From NCBI GenBank assembly GCA_003996215.1, contig QJPP01002931.1:62001-126000 (forward strand): 64,000 nucleotides of DNA. The letters are read 5' to 3'. This document shows, one piece after another, positions 24,218-37,159 of the stretch. Within the stretch, counting starts at the first letter, position 1. Each line of letters begins with the position of its first letter. The notes under the pieces are model-generated. The model made no database searches. It was not told the DNA's origin and was given only the letters and a program-made list of their open reading frames with translations. Position numbers and translations under genes: made by a program. Source of the DNA: Jaltomata sinuosa. Its lineage: Eukaryota > Streptophyta > Magnoliopsida > Solanales > Solanaceae.

Positions 24218-25190
24218 ATGGTTAGAAACTTCCTAGAGGTGTTTCCTACCGACCTGTCAGGCCTTCCACCTGAGAGAGATATTGATTTCTCTATTGAGTT
24301 AGGGCTAGGCACCAGGCCCATTTCAATTTCTCCTTACTGTATTGCTCTTGCTAAGTTGAGAGAACTTAAGGAGCAGCTCCAGGATTTTCTAGCTAAAGGG
24401 TTTATTAGGCCGAGTGTGTCTCCTTAGGGTGCTCCTGTTCTGTTTGTGAAAAAGAAAGATGGGTCGATGCTGATGTGTATTGATTATCGACAGCTGAATA
24501 AGGTAACAGTGAAGAATAGGTATCCAATGCCGAGGATTTATGACTTGTTTGATCAGCTTCAAGGTTCAGCATGTTTTCAAAGAATGATTTGAGGTCAGGC
24601 TACCATCAATTAAGGATTAGGGCCGCGGATATCCCTAAGATAACATTCAGGACACTTTATGGCCATTATGTGTTCCTGGTGATGTCTTTTGGGTTGACTA
24701 ATGCCCCTGCAGCTTTCATGGATCTGATTCACAGGGTTCTTAGCCCGTATTTGGACTCGTTCATGATAGTCTTCATAGACGACATCCTGATATACTCCCA
24801 GAGTAGAGATGAGCACGAGCAGCACTTGAGGACTGTACTTCAGACTTTGAGAGATCATCGGCTTTATGCCAAGTTCTCAAAGTGCGAGTTTTGGCTTGAT
24901 TTAGTTGTATTCCTAGGACACGTGGTGTCTAAGGATGGTATTAGAGTTGATACGGGTAAGATTTCAGCGGTGCGTGATTGGCCTAGACCTACTACTGCCA
25001 CTAAGGTTCACAGCTTTGTTGGCTTAGCAGGTTACTACAAAAGGTTCGTTCAGGGATTTTCTTTCATAGTAGCACTCTTGAATATGCTGACTAGGAAGGA
25101 TGTTCCATTTCAGTGGTTGGATCAGTTCGAGGATGGCTTCCAGAGACTTAAGGCCTTATTTACTTCAGCTCCAGTTTTGACTTTGCCAGT
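24218..25190 (+). pseudogene. Reverse transcriptase domain
   Basis: The pre-RT linker (FLEVFPTDLSGLPPERDIDF) and GFIRPSVSP precede a stop at 24425-24427. [20 protein letters not shown] continues in register, then a frame change near 24565 leads into a long open frame with YHQLRI and the FIDDILIYS catalytic box (about 24772-24798). The thumb and connection ([21 protein letters not shown]) are intact. Confidence 0.93.
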
Positions 25191-25194
25191 TGAG

Positions 25195-25600
25195 GGTCAG
25201 AGTTTCTCTGTATATTGTGATGCTTTTGGGGTTGGTCTTGGTTGTGTGTTGATGCAGCAGGGTCGAGTGATAGCATATGCATTGAGGCAGCTGAAGGTTC
25301 ACGAGCGCAAGTACCCCACTCATGACTTAGAGTTGGCAGCGGTAGTTTTTGCGCTCAAGATCTGGAGGCACTACTTATATGGGGTTCAATGTGAGATATT
25401 CACCGACCATCATAGTCTTCAGTACATTACGAGTCAGCGAGAGTTGAACTCGAGGTAGAGGAGATGGATAGAGTTACTGAAGGACTATGATTTCACCATT
25501 CTATATCATTCAGGCAAGGCAAATGTGATAGTGGATGGCTTGAGTCGGAAGGCGGTGAGTATGGGAAGCCTAGCTTCACTTTCAATTTCTGAGTGACCGT
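25195..25600 (+). pseudogene. RNase H domain
   Basis: The acidic active-site residues are all present: [20 protein letters not shown] and the final Asp in VDGLSRK. One stop at 25456-25458 interrupts the domain, in register with what follows. It is the better preserved RNase H of the plus-strand chromoviruses. Confidence 0.9.
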
Positions 25601-25829
25601 TATCCTTGGACATCCAGTCCTTGGCTAACCATTTGGTTAGGCTTGACTTGTCAGATCCTAGCAGAGTTTTTGCTAGTATTGAGGTTCGTTCTACTCTAGT
25701 TGATCAGATTCAGAGCCGACAGTTTGAAATTCAGAGTTTGTGTGACCTTTGTGATCAGGTAGTTCGGGGTGAGGCTAGCCGAGCTATTTTGGATTCTGAG
25801 GTTTGACAGTCGTCTTTGTGTTTCGAGAG

Positions 25830-26617
25830 TTGGGGATTTGATTCAGTTGATACTTCATGAGGCGCATTATTCTAGATACTCCATTCATCTTGGCATAGCA
25901 AAAATGTATAGAAATTTAAGGCAGCTTTATTAGTGGAGTGGTATGAAGCGGGATGTAGAGGAGTTCATATCTCGGTGCTTAAACTGTCAGCAAGTTAAGT
26001 TCGAGCACATGAGATCGGTGGTTTTATGCAACAACTTTCCATTCCTGAGTGGAAGTGGGAAGGGATTACTATGAACTTCGTAGTTGGTTTGCCTCATATT
26101 TCTCGGGGATTTGGTTCCATCTGGGTGATTGTTGATAGGCTAACTAAGTCTGCATATTTCTTGCCGGGTCAGACTTTTTACGGTGCAGAGAGGTTAGCTC
26201 AGATTTACCTTCGTGAGATTGTTCAGTTGCATGGGTCCCAGCTTCTATCATCTCCGACCATGCCACTCAGTTCACATCTCAGTCTGGAGGGCTATTCAGC
26301 AAGATTTGGGTACAGAGGTTCAGCTTAGTACTACTTTCCACCCTCAGACATATGGCCAGTCCGAGAGGACTATTCAGGTCCTGGAGGACATGCTTCAGGC
26401 CTGTGTTCTTGACTTTGGAGTTTCATGGGACCAGTTTGTGCCTTTGGCCGAGTTTGCTTATAATAATAGTTTTCATTTGAGCATCGCCATGGCACCTTTC
26501 AAGGCTTTGTATGATAGGCGTTGCAGATCGTTGATTGGTTGGTTCGATGAGTTAGAGTCTAGACCGCAGAGTACCAATTTGCTTCGAGATTCCTTTGACC
26601 GAGTCTGTGTGATTTAG
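25830..26617 (+). pseudogene. Integrase domain
   Basis: The HHCC finger (EAHYSRYSIHLG, then CLNCQQVK) covers about 25855-26000 with an in-frame stop. The core has the first Asp position changed: family MDFVVGLP reads MNFVVGLP, Asp to Asn. A frame change at about 26250-26330 follows, and the Glu is in SERTIQVLEDML. The catalytic triad is therefore incomplete. Confidence 0.87.
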
Positions 26618-27151
26618 CATAGACTTAGAGCAGATTTAGGATAGACTTAAGGTAGCCCAGAGTAGGCAGAAGAGCTACGCTGATCGTAGATTTCGTGTCT
26701 TGTAGTTCAGTATTGGTGACTTGGTATTCCTTAGAGTATCGCCCATGAAGGGCGTGATGAGATTTGGTCAGTGAGGCAAGCTTAACCCCAGGTTCATTGA
26801 GTCGTTTGAGATTCTTCATAGGGTTGGTAGTGCTGCCTACATGTTAGCTTTGCCTCTGATGTTTTCAGCTATGCATCCAGTTTCTCATGTCTCGATGTTG
26901 TGCCGGTATGTTCCAGATGAATCTCATGTATTGCATTGGGATTCAATCCAATTAGATTAGAGTTTATCCTTTGTTGAGTAGCCAATAGCCATTCTGGCCA
27001 GAGATATCAGGAGATTGAAATCTAGGGAGATTCCAGTTATGAAAGTTCAGTGGAAGCATCATCTGGTCGAGGAAGCTACTTGGGAGACCAAGATTGAGGT
27101 GCGTGCTCAGTATTGGCAGTTGTTTGAGCCTCAGGTACTCCCTTCTTCTTG
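26618..27151 (+). pseudogene. Integrase C-terminus and chromodomain
   Basis: The linker is full of stops. The chromodomain core is readable at about 26990-27130 (ARDIRRLKSREIPVMKVQWK, then EEATWET), ending at the stop near 27149. Position and sequence match the chromodomain of Tekay-type chromoviruses. Confidence 0.82.
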
Positions 27152-27187
27152 ACTTTCGAGGACGAAAGTCTTTTTAGTAGTGGATCT

Positions 27188-30100
27188 TGTGATGACCCCT
27201 CTGGTCATCTTCGTGTTTATGCTTTCTTTGAACTATTAGAGGTTTCCTGTAATGGCCCCAAGTCATTTATGGCTTGCTGGGACTGGTAGTTCAGTACCCT
27301 GGTCGTTCGTTTGGTTGTTTTGGCCGTTTTCCTATTTTAGAGCCTTAACTTAGAATATCATTGACTTTAGTCAACATTTTAGCTAACATGCTCAGAATCA
27401 AATTCTGACAATTCTGTTTGCTCTGGAGCATTGAGTTTGGTCTAGTTGGACTTTTAGTTGAGGCCTGAGAACTTCCGATGTGGGTTTTGTGTTGCTTTTT
27501 CTATTTTCAGGCCATTTGGAGTTGAAAGTGTAACTTTGGTCAGCTTTCGATGATCGGAGCATCGGATTCAAAATACGACAATTCCATCAGCTCAAGAATG
27601 TCGAGTTTGGGTTAGAAAGATGGTTGGCTTGGGTTCCGGGTGAGCCGGGCTTATTTCGGGTGTTTAGTTGCGTGTTGGTTAATGTTGACTTGGGTCAACA
27701 CTTCTCCGAAATGACCTCGTATGGAACTTTCGTCATTTTTGTTGAATCCAAAATGTCATTTCTACTCTGTTAGCATTATTGGTTTTTGAATATTGGTTTT
27801 TGATTGTGCCCGAAAGGCCCCGTAGAGTTTTGGAAAAGTTGGAAATTTTTGTTGTTGCAGGTGCAGGCCTCAGGGCTTAATCGCGATCACGAGCTTCTCC
27901 CTTTGTGACCGCAATGAAACACATGGTCCCTTGTTCTTTGCGATAGCGTGATCGCCTGTCGTGATCGCGATGAAGTTTTTCCCCCTTTGTTTTTCATGAC
28001 CGCGTGGCTAGTCCTCGTGACCGCAATGGTCTAGCCATCTTGGTCCTCGCGATCGCGATGAAGGACCCCTGGGCAGTATATAAACTCTTAACTTTGTCTT
28101 CTTCACCCAAAAATACAAATTCTCCATTGTTTTAAGCTCAAAACTCGTCCAAACTCAATATTAACTCGATTCTTGGTGTTGGGTGCAAATTTTTTGGCCT
28201 TGATCGTTCCTTCATCATTATTTGTAAGTTTTATCGGCTTTATTCCATTAAATTTGCTCATTTGACTTTTCAATTTTTCTTATAGTGGGCTGGCTGGTTT
28301 GAGCCAATTCCTTGGCTAAATTCTCTCTTAAATCTGAGCATGCACACCTTGGAATGTGGTGATCATTGTGCACTTTTTCATTTCCGGTTACAGGACCCAC
28401 GGGCCCGTCGGTGACCCAAATTTTAACCCAGCTATTATTATAGTGATTTGGGTGTCGTTAGACCCATCTTGATATATTATTTATGTTTGTGATAGTGTGA
28501 TCATCATTTGGGGTTTCTCAGAGTAATTCGGGCTTGGGCGTCATTGTTCTAGCAGCTTATCGTCAGAAAATAGGTAGGTTACGGTTTAAACTCTTTAGAC
28601 TTCACATATATAGAATAAGATTGTATTAATGGGCATCCTTGGGTTGGGTTTTACTATTTGGTACCACCGACCTTGACTGCTTTATTCACGTCCAGTTCTT
28701 TTTCTTCCTCCGATGTTTGTAGCACTTGTGAAATATGCTCTATTCACCCTTGTGGTCCTGTGTGGCCTTATTTAGACTCAAGAACATAGTTGGTTGGATA
28801 TTTGGAATGTCTGTGAGTCTCGAACATCATTATTATTGATATAGAGCTTGCTATCTGTGTTGTAGAACGATTGGAGCATGTGCAGGGTCGACAGGTTGAT
28901 TGTGAGCCATTGGGCTACTGTTTTTGTTTGAGCATGTCATAATCATGCATATAAAGAATTTTCTACTTGATTTTACTGCATTTTTGGCTTCGGGCCTTCT
29001 ACTGATGATTTCTAAAAAACTGCATGACCCATGGGGTCCATTTTTGGTAAAAATGATTGCAAAGAGGTTGGTACCATTTTAACGAATCTTCTTGGGGTAA
29101 GAGGGAGTAAAAAAGGATGTTTATCACTATTTATACTATTACTATACTTGGCGGGGCCGAGGGCTAGACTTGTTTTACTACAGTTTCCATGATAATACTA
29201 GGCTTGGCAGGGCCATGCACTTGAACCAGTTGATTTACTGATTTAGACCCGGATACCCTCTGGGGAGCTTTACTTGGGGATTTTTGAGGTTGTGAGGCAT
29301 CTAGTATATTGGTCGGGGTCCTCCATGGACCTCGCCATTTCGGACCAGAGGCTACGTGCTGAGAGTGCCGGAAGGAGGGTATACGGTGTAGGAAAGGTAT
29401 ACGGGTGTGACCTTCCATGGATCCTGTCTTCTGGAATTATAGGACGCCAGAAGCAGGTAACATACATTACTACTATCACACCTAGTTCATCATATCATTC
29501 ATTTGTGTGAGGTTCCACCCTTGTTTGCTATTTTCTAGGTGTACGCTCCGATAGTATGGGATGCCAGAGGGTTTGTCTTCTTTTGCTTGTGTTCCTCGGG
29601 TGTATGGGTGCCCATGGGACTGTAGGTAGACTTATTTTATTACTCGTGATATTTGTCCCTATTATGGTTACTTACATCATTGGATTTGATAAGGTTGTAC
29701 TTGGGCTCCGGCGGATAGTTCTTGACTTGAGATTACCATGCTTATATTGTTATTGAACCTTGTTTTCAAGCATGATTATTGTTATTCTTCTTCTTTATTC
29801 ATTTGAGGTTACCGATATACCTCCTACTTTCTAAACTCTTCTTTATATAATTGTTACTGCGAGGATCCTGGGTATGTGTTTCTTCCTTTCGCCTGTGATT
29901 GTGTTATAGTAGCTAGCCATGTATGTTGTTCCTGTTTGTATTCCTTCCGTGCTAGTTTCCGTGTGTTTATTTATTGCCTTTTGTGACTAATTATTTTCTA
30001 TTCTGCTTATTACTGCTCTTTTATCTTATATGTGCCCAGTCGGCCTATGATACCTACTAGGTACCGATTGCTTTGTAATTGGTGCTCATACTGCACTCTG

Positions 30101-30549
30101 CATCTTCTGGTGCAGATCCTAGTATGGGCCATCGCCGCTAGATCATGGGATTCATGCTTGGAGATCTTTTGGACTACAGAAACTGAGGGTGAGCTCTTGG
30201 CGACTGGAGCTTAGCTTTAGTTTATCTTTAGTTTATCTTCTGTATCATGTACTCTGTTACTACTCGGAGACAATGTGTATATATTATTTTGGATGCTTCG
30301 TACTCCTTATATGTAGTTCCGGCTCATACTATGATACCAGGTTTTGGGGTTTGGTTTAGCTTCCGCATACGTATATATATTCCTGTTATCTATCTTTTTA
30401 TCTTATTCTTTTGCTTCCGCTTGATTATATCATTTTTTCTGTTTAACTGTTAGATAGTAGCCCACTACCAACTGTTCTGAGCTACGGAGATTGATTCACC
30501 TACTGAGGGATTGTAGGTGCCATCATGACCAGGAAATCAAGTCGTGACA
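27188..30549 (+). repeat. 3' LTR, 3362 bp
   Basis: Begins TGTGATGACC and ends GTCGTGACA, followed by the target duplication TTGAG. It matches the 5' LTR end to end with scattered substitutions. The GC-word cluster is at 27880-28070 with the TATA box at 28077-28083. Confidence 0.95.
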
Positions 30550-30554
30550 TTGAG

Positions 30555-31260
30555 CCAGAATTTTGTAATACGTTGCCATGTAGTACATGTAATATTCTGT
30601 CATACATAAAAAAAAATTAATTCATGTTAGCTGATTTGACTTTGTTGTTTCAGGATGTTGCAATAAAAATAATGGATAATTATATTTATTTAAAGAAGTA
30701 GATCACTTGCATGAGTATTTTTGTTTTTTGTCATCGAAGAGGGGATTGTGGTGGTCATTTAATGGTGGAGTTCTGGAGGGAAATATAAAGAGAATCGTAT
30801 TATTCTAATTGTTATTAACCAGAACATTTTAGCTAAAATTTAGCCTTGAAATTGATGAACACAAACCTTTAGAGAAGAAGAAAAGAGGGATTTAGTTCAG
30901 GTGTAGAGAATTTTAGGTGCTGATGGGTTTGGGTATGGGGCAGTAAAATTGGGTCGAGGTGGAAGGGAATTTTTTGGTGGTTTGGGTTTTAATTTTGTCC
31001 AATAGGGAGGTTCCACGTAATAAATAATAATAAAAAAGGACTATTAGTTTTAATGGTAAAAGTAGGCCAAAAAGGTGAACTGAGAGGTATTTTTAGCCAA
31101 ATAGTTGAACAAGGGGTATTTTAAAAAAATTGAATAGTTCAAGGGTATTTTGGCCCTTTTCCATTGAAAATATCAAAATTCTTAATGATGTCAATGTATA
31201 AAACTTAAATCAAGAAGTTATATAAAAAAAAAATGGCAATAAAATGTAAATATTTCCATA
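30555..31260. other. AT-rich flank, with a MITE-like end
   Basis: No gene is visible. Bases 31050-31163 contain wording typical of Solanaceae miniature elements ('ggtattttggccctttt' near a 'gttgaacaaggggtattt' stretch), but I could not find a matching inverted end, so this is noted only as repeat-like. Confidence 0.3.
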
Positions 31261-31309
31261 CCATAATCACAAGAACGTTACACCTAGTGGGCAATTTGTC
31301 CCATGAGAC

Positions 31310-33710
31310 CTACGTACAAACTCTGTCAACCCAACTGATACACTTTCTAGAAACTCTAGAGCCTCTATACAAATTAACTCTCTCTTTTACTACAAACTGA
31401 ATCTGTTGAAATAAGAAACTAACATTAACATTATGTCCTTTAAAAAAAATCGCATTCCTCGTTGTCGAAATGCAGTAGATCATAGCACCATAGCTTGCAC
31501 CAATCACCTCCTTCTTGAAGCTATTCCACCGTGTCTTCCTGATCCTTCGAATAGTAGCTGAGACATTATCAATAGCAAGGCTTATCTCACACCACAACAT
31601 CACTCTCTGCCAAAGCTCCTTAGCCACATGACATAGTGCAAAAAGGTGTGTGGCAGTTTCCAGTTGTTGCTAGCTACACATCACACATTCATCCTCTTTA
31701 CATTGAATACCCAACCTCCGCAGCCTTTCCTTTGTTAGTAGCCTATCACGAGCAGCCAACCATAAAAAGAATCTATGTTTAGGCATCAATACCCTGTTCC
31801 ATGTCAAGACAACTTCTCTCCAAATAGATCTATCTCCAATCAGGGCAGTATAACTCACAGAGATTGAGTATTGTCTTGATGCAGTGAGGTTATACTTACC
31901 ATTTGTATACCATGCTATCAGCCCTAATTTTATCTTGTGAAGTTGCCTCCAGTACCAGCTGCAATCAGCTGGAGGGATGTGAGACCAAATGTCCTCGCCT
32001 TGTTTCATATAGATATTATGTACCCATTTTACCCACATCATCTCTTTCCTTTGTTGTAACCACCAAACCAGTTTTCCTACAGCTGCCAAGTTCCACAACT
32101 TACATCTCTTGATATTCAATCCTCCTTGAGACTTAGGATAGCACACATCCTGCCACTTGACCAATAAAATCTTCCTCTTATCGTCAGTACTGCCCCAAAA
32201 AATCCTCGACATTTCTTATCCACTTGCTTGAACACACTCTGAGGGAGTAGGAAAACTGACCCCCAGAAGTTGTGTAAATAAAAAACCACAGAATTCACCA
32301 ACTGCAATCTACCAGCATAGGATAGATGTCTGGTGGCAGAGGTGCTCAGCTTCTCAGTGATTCTGGTACAGATTTGCTGACAGTCCAACTTGCTCCACTT
32401 CTTGTGGGAAAGTGGCAAGCCTAGATATTTGATAGGAAAACCACCTTCAGCAAAACCATTCAAGTCCAGCAGTGATTTCTTCACATCAGCATTAACTCCA
32501 GCCACAAATATGCTAGACTTCTCATAGTTGGTTGTTAAACCAGTTGTCTTTGAAAAATAATTGATGGCCTCCATGATCCTCCTCACTGATTGCTCGGCTC
32601 CCTTACAAAATATCATCAAGTTCATCTGCAAAAATCAGATGTGTTATCTGTTGTCCCTTACACATGGGGTGAAACCTAAAATCCGGTAGAATGCTCATTC
32701 TCTGCATTGTTCTGGTGAAGTACTCCATGACAAGTACAAATAACAATGGAGAAATGGGATCACCCTGTCTTAGGCCCCTCTTTCCTGCAAAAAAACCACA
32801 CCTCTCACCATTAACCTTTATAGAAAAACTAGGACTAGACACGCATTCCATCACCATCTTGCTGAACTTTGGAGGGAAACCATAACCATCCAGCATCTCC
32901 TTCACAAAATCCCACTTCACCATATCATAAGCCTTCCGTAGGTCAATCTTCATCAAGCATCGAGGACTAATTTTCCTTTTGTAGTGTCTGAGCAAATCAT
33001 GGCATATTAGGACATTTTGAATCAGAGATCTACCCTTGACAAAGGCTGCTTGATTGGGTTGTACTAAATATGGGAGCACACAAGTCAACCTATTACATAG
33101 AATCTTGGAAATACATTTATACAAGGTGTTATAGCAAGAGATAGGCCTAAATTAGCTTGCATTCACAGGGTTAGCAACCTTTGGGATAAGGGAAATCATT
33201 GTAGCATTAAGTTGTTTCAGCAATATTCCAGTTTGGAAGAATTCTTATACAGCTTCACAAACATCAGTGCCAATAATCTCCCAGGTTGCTCGAAAGAAAC
33301 CCCCTCCATACCCATCCAGGCCTGGACTCTTGTTGATATTTATACTCCATATAGCCTTTTTGATCTCCAATGAAGTAACAGGTGCTAATAAATCTAGTTG
33401 TTGAGCCTCAGTCAGTTTTGGTCCCAATTGGAAGATGTTCTTGCTTGTGGATCTACTTGGCCCCCCTGTAGTACCAAGTAACCCCTGGTAAAACTGCACA
33501 AAAGTATCAGCAACCTTCCTGTGATCATGCTGCATTTTCCCTTAGCCATCCTGCGCCTGAGTAATAGTTTGAACTAGCTTCTTCCTCTTGATTACAGAGA
33601 AAAAGTATCTAGTGTTGTCATCCCCAAGTCTCACCCATGTAGCCTTGCTTCTTTGTAATAGTAGGGATTCAGCCAAATATGATGCTCTGTAAATAATTAT
33701 TACTCCTGTA
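31310..33710 (-). pseudogene. LINE ORF2: reverse transcriptase and C-terminal zinc-finger region
   Basis: Reading down from 33710: RT lead-in (ATWVRLGDDNTRYFFSVIKRK), a stop, KSPGLDGYGGGFFRA, AAFVKGRSLIQN, MKIDLRKAYDMV (first catalytic Asp), GLRQGDPISPLLFVLVMEY, and the FADD box at about 32630, which is corrupted by a frameshift (FADELDDIL on one side, LMIFCKG on the other). GLPLSHKKWSKLDC and PKHRFFLWLAARDRLLTKER follow, with the C-terminal C-x-x-C finger (CKEDECVMC) near 31670. This order is that of plant L1 ORF2 (RVT_1 plus zf-RVT). At least three frame changes and a stop make it dead. Confidence 0.9.
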
Positions 33711-34401
33711 AATAGAGGAAAATAAAAGAATATGACTTTTGTTAAGATTGAGAAACCACTACGCTACAACTATTTATATAAATAGTTAGCCCATACGCTA
33801 TCTTGGCTCTAATCAAGATAGTAAGGCCATAGACCATCTATAACTAGACTTTATTTCCTTCTTTCGATAATAGTTTTTTTTATCAATGTGAGCTCATCAA
33901 TAGTAGGGAAGGAGACTATAGAAAGAAGTTTTTTTATGATAAAATTAGAGGTTATTAATAGTAGGGAAGTCACATAAGGCTGAGGTGATACCTTATAGCT
34001 GCCTTTTTTTAAGCAAATCCGCTAGGCGGTGCCTAGGGTAAGGTTTTTATTAATAAAGAAAAAGAACATTAAAGAGAAAAGTACAAGTTGGGGGTGTTAC
34101 ACCTTACCTTACTAATCTTAATGAGGTAACGAACCTCTACTAATTAACAAGCATGAAGAAAATAAGAGCTAGATATTCTATGATCATCATAGAGTTTATA
34201 ATACACCCTATGATGATATTATAAATGGAGATGCTTAAGTAATACAAAAATATAAAAGCTAAGAATAAATTTGAGTTATCAACCTCAATTTTTATTTTAT
34301 ATATGTATGAACTAAAAATATAGTTTGCCCCTCTAAAGTAACCTAAAGTATTTTCCTCTTGTCTTCTTTATCAAATTTGTTCAATAGCACTTGATAGTTC
34401 A
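33710..34401. other. Foreign segment replacing the LINE endonuclease
   Basis: A plant L1 should have an AP-type endonuclease here between ORF1 and RT; nothing of it is readable. Instead there is AT-rich DNA, and at about 34004-34090 a minus-strand stretch that looks like another LINE's 3' end (AATAAAAACC, then GCCTAGCGGATTTGC and a run of seven A's). I infer a deletion with filler or a second insertion. Confidence 0.4.
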
Positions 34402-36397
34402 TCACTTCTTAGATTTATTGGATCTTATAATTGTTGACACTTCCATATGATTCTGCTTTGTCAGTCGCATATTTAGGTGCCTTGGAACAAATTCCCCAGT
34501 CACCTTACCATCCCAACTGTATTGTATTCCATGTGTCCTCTTTTTGCTTTTGTTGCTTGCACTTCTTTGTTGCCTAGGTGAGAGATCTCCATCCTTGACC
34601 ACCTTATCAAAGCATATTTCTAGCATATCATCCTCATCATCCCCGCCAAACATGTCACTGCCCAAGTCGATGTCATAAGTTGTAGCTAGACTAAGTCCTG
34701 AAACCACAGCTTCTGGATCATGGCTCTTTGCCAATACCTTGGTGGTAATGGTCAAGCTTTTTTTAGAGTTATAAATTGTCACCGCCATAGATGGATTTTA
34801 CTTACTTGAAGGCACAAATATGGGTGCTTGAGGACTTAACTTACTCCTTGAAAGTGAAGAAATATTCTCCTCTTCCTCGACTAAATCTGCCCACCTAGGA
34901 GCACTTGTTTCCCCTTGTTTTTCCTTAGAAAGAATCAAATCATTTGTAAAATTAGCTGGATGGAATACCGTTCACCAAATTCTTGTCATTCCCTATAGAG
35001 ATTAGCTGTTGCCCAGATATTTGCTCTCCAAGCAACTCCAAAGATGGGGAAGGAACATCATGATCCGAGGAGTTGATTGTGGCCATAGGTGATTTGACCA
35101 TTGGATTTTCTTTATTCAACATTGCGGCCTGAGGTTCCTTGATTATTCTAGCAGTTTCTGGATTGGAAATATGAAGAGTTGGAGTGGCTGCATTGAGCTC
35201 TTGGTCAGAATTGATCATTAGAGCATCAAAGGTGTTAGAGCACACAAACTTTCTCGACACTTCATCTTCACAATTTGTTGTCTGCTCCTTGCAAGCTGGG
35301 CTAGTGCAGTCTAGATGCTTCAGTTTGGTGCTACCTGGAGAAAAAAAAATTCTCGGTACTTCAGTCCAGCCTCCCTTATCATTGTCATTCAAAGAACGAG
35401 CACTTGTACCACCAAATCTATCCAAATTTACCCCACGTTACTGCACCTTATTAGCCTGGCCTGGATCTTCAATCATAGCCAAACTAAGATCTTTACCAGA
35501 TAAAACACCAGCAACATGTAGTTTAGGATTGGAAGCTCGATCAGTTGCACCCAAAACCAAACCCTGATCATCTCGAATATAAGTATCAATTACTCGATCT
35601 CCATTAGTTTTAATTGCTTCCACCATTGCCATTTCATTATTTTTTGCCTCTGCAGCTCGAGTATTATCATTAGTACTTTGATCTATATTTTCTAGTCCCC
35701 TCGTCTCATTTAAAATTTGTCGCAGATCGCCTTGGAATTTCTCCCCATTAAATTGTTCCTCTCTAACCACTCCATCATCTTTGTGATTGTTATCTTGATT
35801 CTTTTTCAAAATTAATCAGCAACTGCTTTCATCGTGACCTTGATGCTTATAGTGATTACAATATAAAGGTAAATTATCATATACAAATTCCTGGAACAGC
35901 TCTTGAATCTTACTAGTCTGCTTATCCAAATATTGGAGATGCATCCTCTTAGGCAACTTATCCATAAGATCGAGTATCACCTTCACCCTAGCAGTGCTAG
36001 GCCTTGTCTTGTCTTATGTTGCCTTGTCGATACCTATTGGCCTTCTGATTGCAGATGCTATCGACAAGAAAGATCTCCTAGCAAATAAATCTGGTGATAG
36101 TCGAGGCAACGAAATCCACACAACTGCCATTGAAGTTTCTTCTCTTGGATTGAAATCTATTGTTCAAGGGAATACCCTATAAAGATGTTGCTCTCCTTGG
36201 AAAGACAAAAAGCTTACCAATTTTGATAGACCAACCACATAATCTTCATATTCACCAATCCTTAGCAGAATATGTCTACGAGCAAGTAAACCAACTAAAT
36301 AGTTTCCTTTGATGCCCAGGTGTTTTGGTAAAACTACTCGCAAATCCTTCTCTTCCAGTGCATCGGAGGAGAACTTAATAACTAAGCTTGATGTAAT
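34402..36397 (-). pseudogene. LINE ORF1, main part (DUF4283 C-end, zinc knuckle, basic tail)
   Basis: LINE ORF1 is the RNA-binding partner of ORF2. On the minus strand below 36397 the reading FSSDALEEKDLRVVLPKHLG is the DUF4283 fold, which continues directly from 51090-50967. At about 35830-35880 a zinc-knuckle region reads YCNHYKHQGHDESSC, where the second Cys is Tyr. A long polar tail follows (35438-35809, 34952-35425), ending with a Lys-rich C-terminus at 34402. Several stops and frame changes occur. Confidence 0.75.
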
Positions 36398-36779
36398 TGA
36401 TACAAGTCAAAATCAAATAGGAAAATAATGAGTAATCGAAGGAATAAATGGAGAGAAATATCCCTAAAAAATTACCCTAAACAGTAGAAGATTCTAGAGA
36501 AAGAAGAAGAAAGTCAATTTCATTGATGAACCAATTCAATTGGATAATGAATACAATGTAAGAGCTGCTACTTACACTAGAACAATAACCGAAATGGGGA
36601 AATGGAAAATAGTTAGGGAATAATAGGCGAGACACGTGCCTAGAACGTGTGCTAACTAACTCAACTAACAGTGCTAACTGACCCGGCTATTGTTCTAACT
36701 AACTTCCAGAATCTAACAGAATTGCACAAAACAGAATTTACACTTCAATTACTAGTAATTCTCATTTAGGATCGTATCA
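36398..36779 (-). repeat. 3' LTR of the Reina-like element, 382 bp
   Basis: Starts TGATACAAG and ends GATCGTATCA (plus strand), so TGATAC and GTATCA form the terminal inverted repeat. It differs from its partner at roughly 7 in 100 positions by eye, with no net length change. Confidence 0.94.
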
Positions 36780-36802
36780 ATACCCCATCCTTCAAATAAT
36801 CC

Positions 36803-37090
36803 TTGTCCTCAAGGATTGAAGGTGGGAAATCTTTTATGCAAATCATACAAGTCCTCCCAAGAAGAGTCTTCAGGATGAGCATTGAACCACTTGACAAGGA
36901 CCTGAGTGGCAACCCTACCATGCTTAGGCACCATTATCCTATCAGTCACAGCTTCAGGTTCAAGGAGAACATGACCGGAGTTTGTGTGAACCACTGGAAA
37001 GGATAGGGAAGAAATGGAAGACCCTACTTTCTTCTTCAACTGGGACACATTGAAAGTGGTATGGATCCTGCAATTAGGAGGCAATTCCAA
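36803..37090 (-). pseudogene. Chromodomain
   Basis: The C-terminal end of the polyprotein. The linker CRIHTTFNVSQLKKKVG is followed by the chromodomain core (VLVKWFNAHPEDSSWEDLYD, then FPTF). This portion is open and ends near the 3' LTR, as expected. Confidence 0.88.
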
Positions 37091-37159
37091 GGTATAAGCA
37101 ACCAGACCTACTCTAGCACTGATCTTGAAGGGTCCAAAGAATTTAGCAGACAGCTTTTA

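Larger units (their letters stand above)
18633..30549 (+). mobile_element. Complete Ty3/gypsy chromovirus, Tekay-like, 11.9 kb
   Basis: Both LTRs, primer site, gag-pol with chromodomain, and a perfect 5-bp target duplication (TTGAG at 18628-18632 and 30550-30554) are visible, so both borders are exact. The LTRs differ at several per cent of positions and by block indels, so the insertion is not recent. The coding region carries many stops and at least four frame changes. The insertion split AT-rich DNA that I could not classify. Confidence 0.95.

Noticed and set aside
31050..31163. MITE at the right end of the AT-rich flank
   Set aside because: One end resembles known miniature elements, but I found no inverted partner or target duplication.
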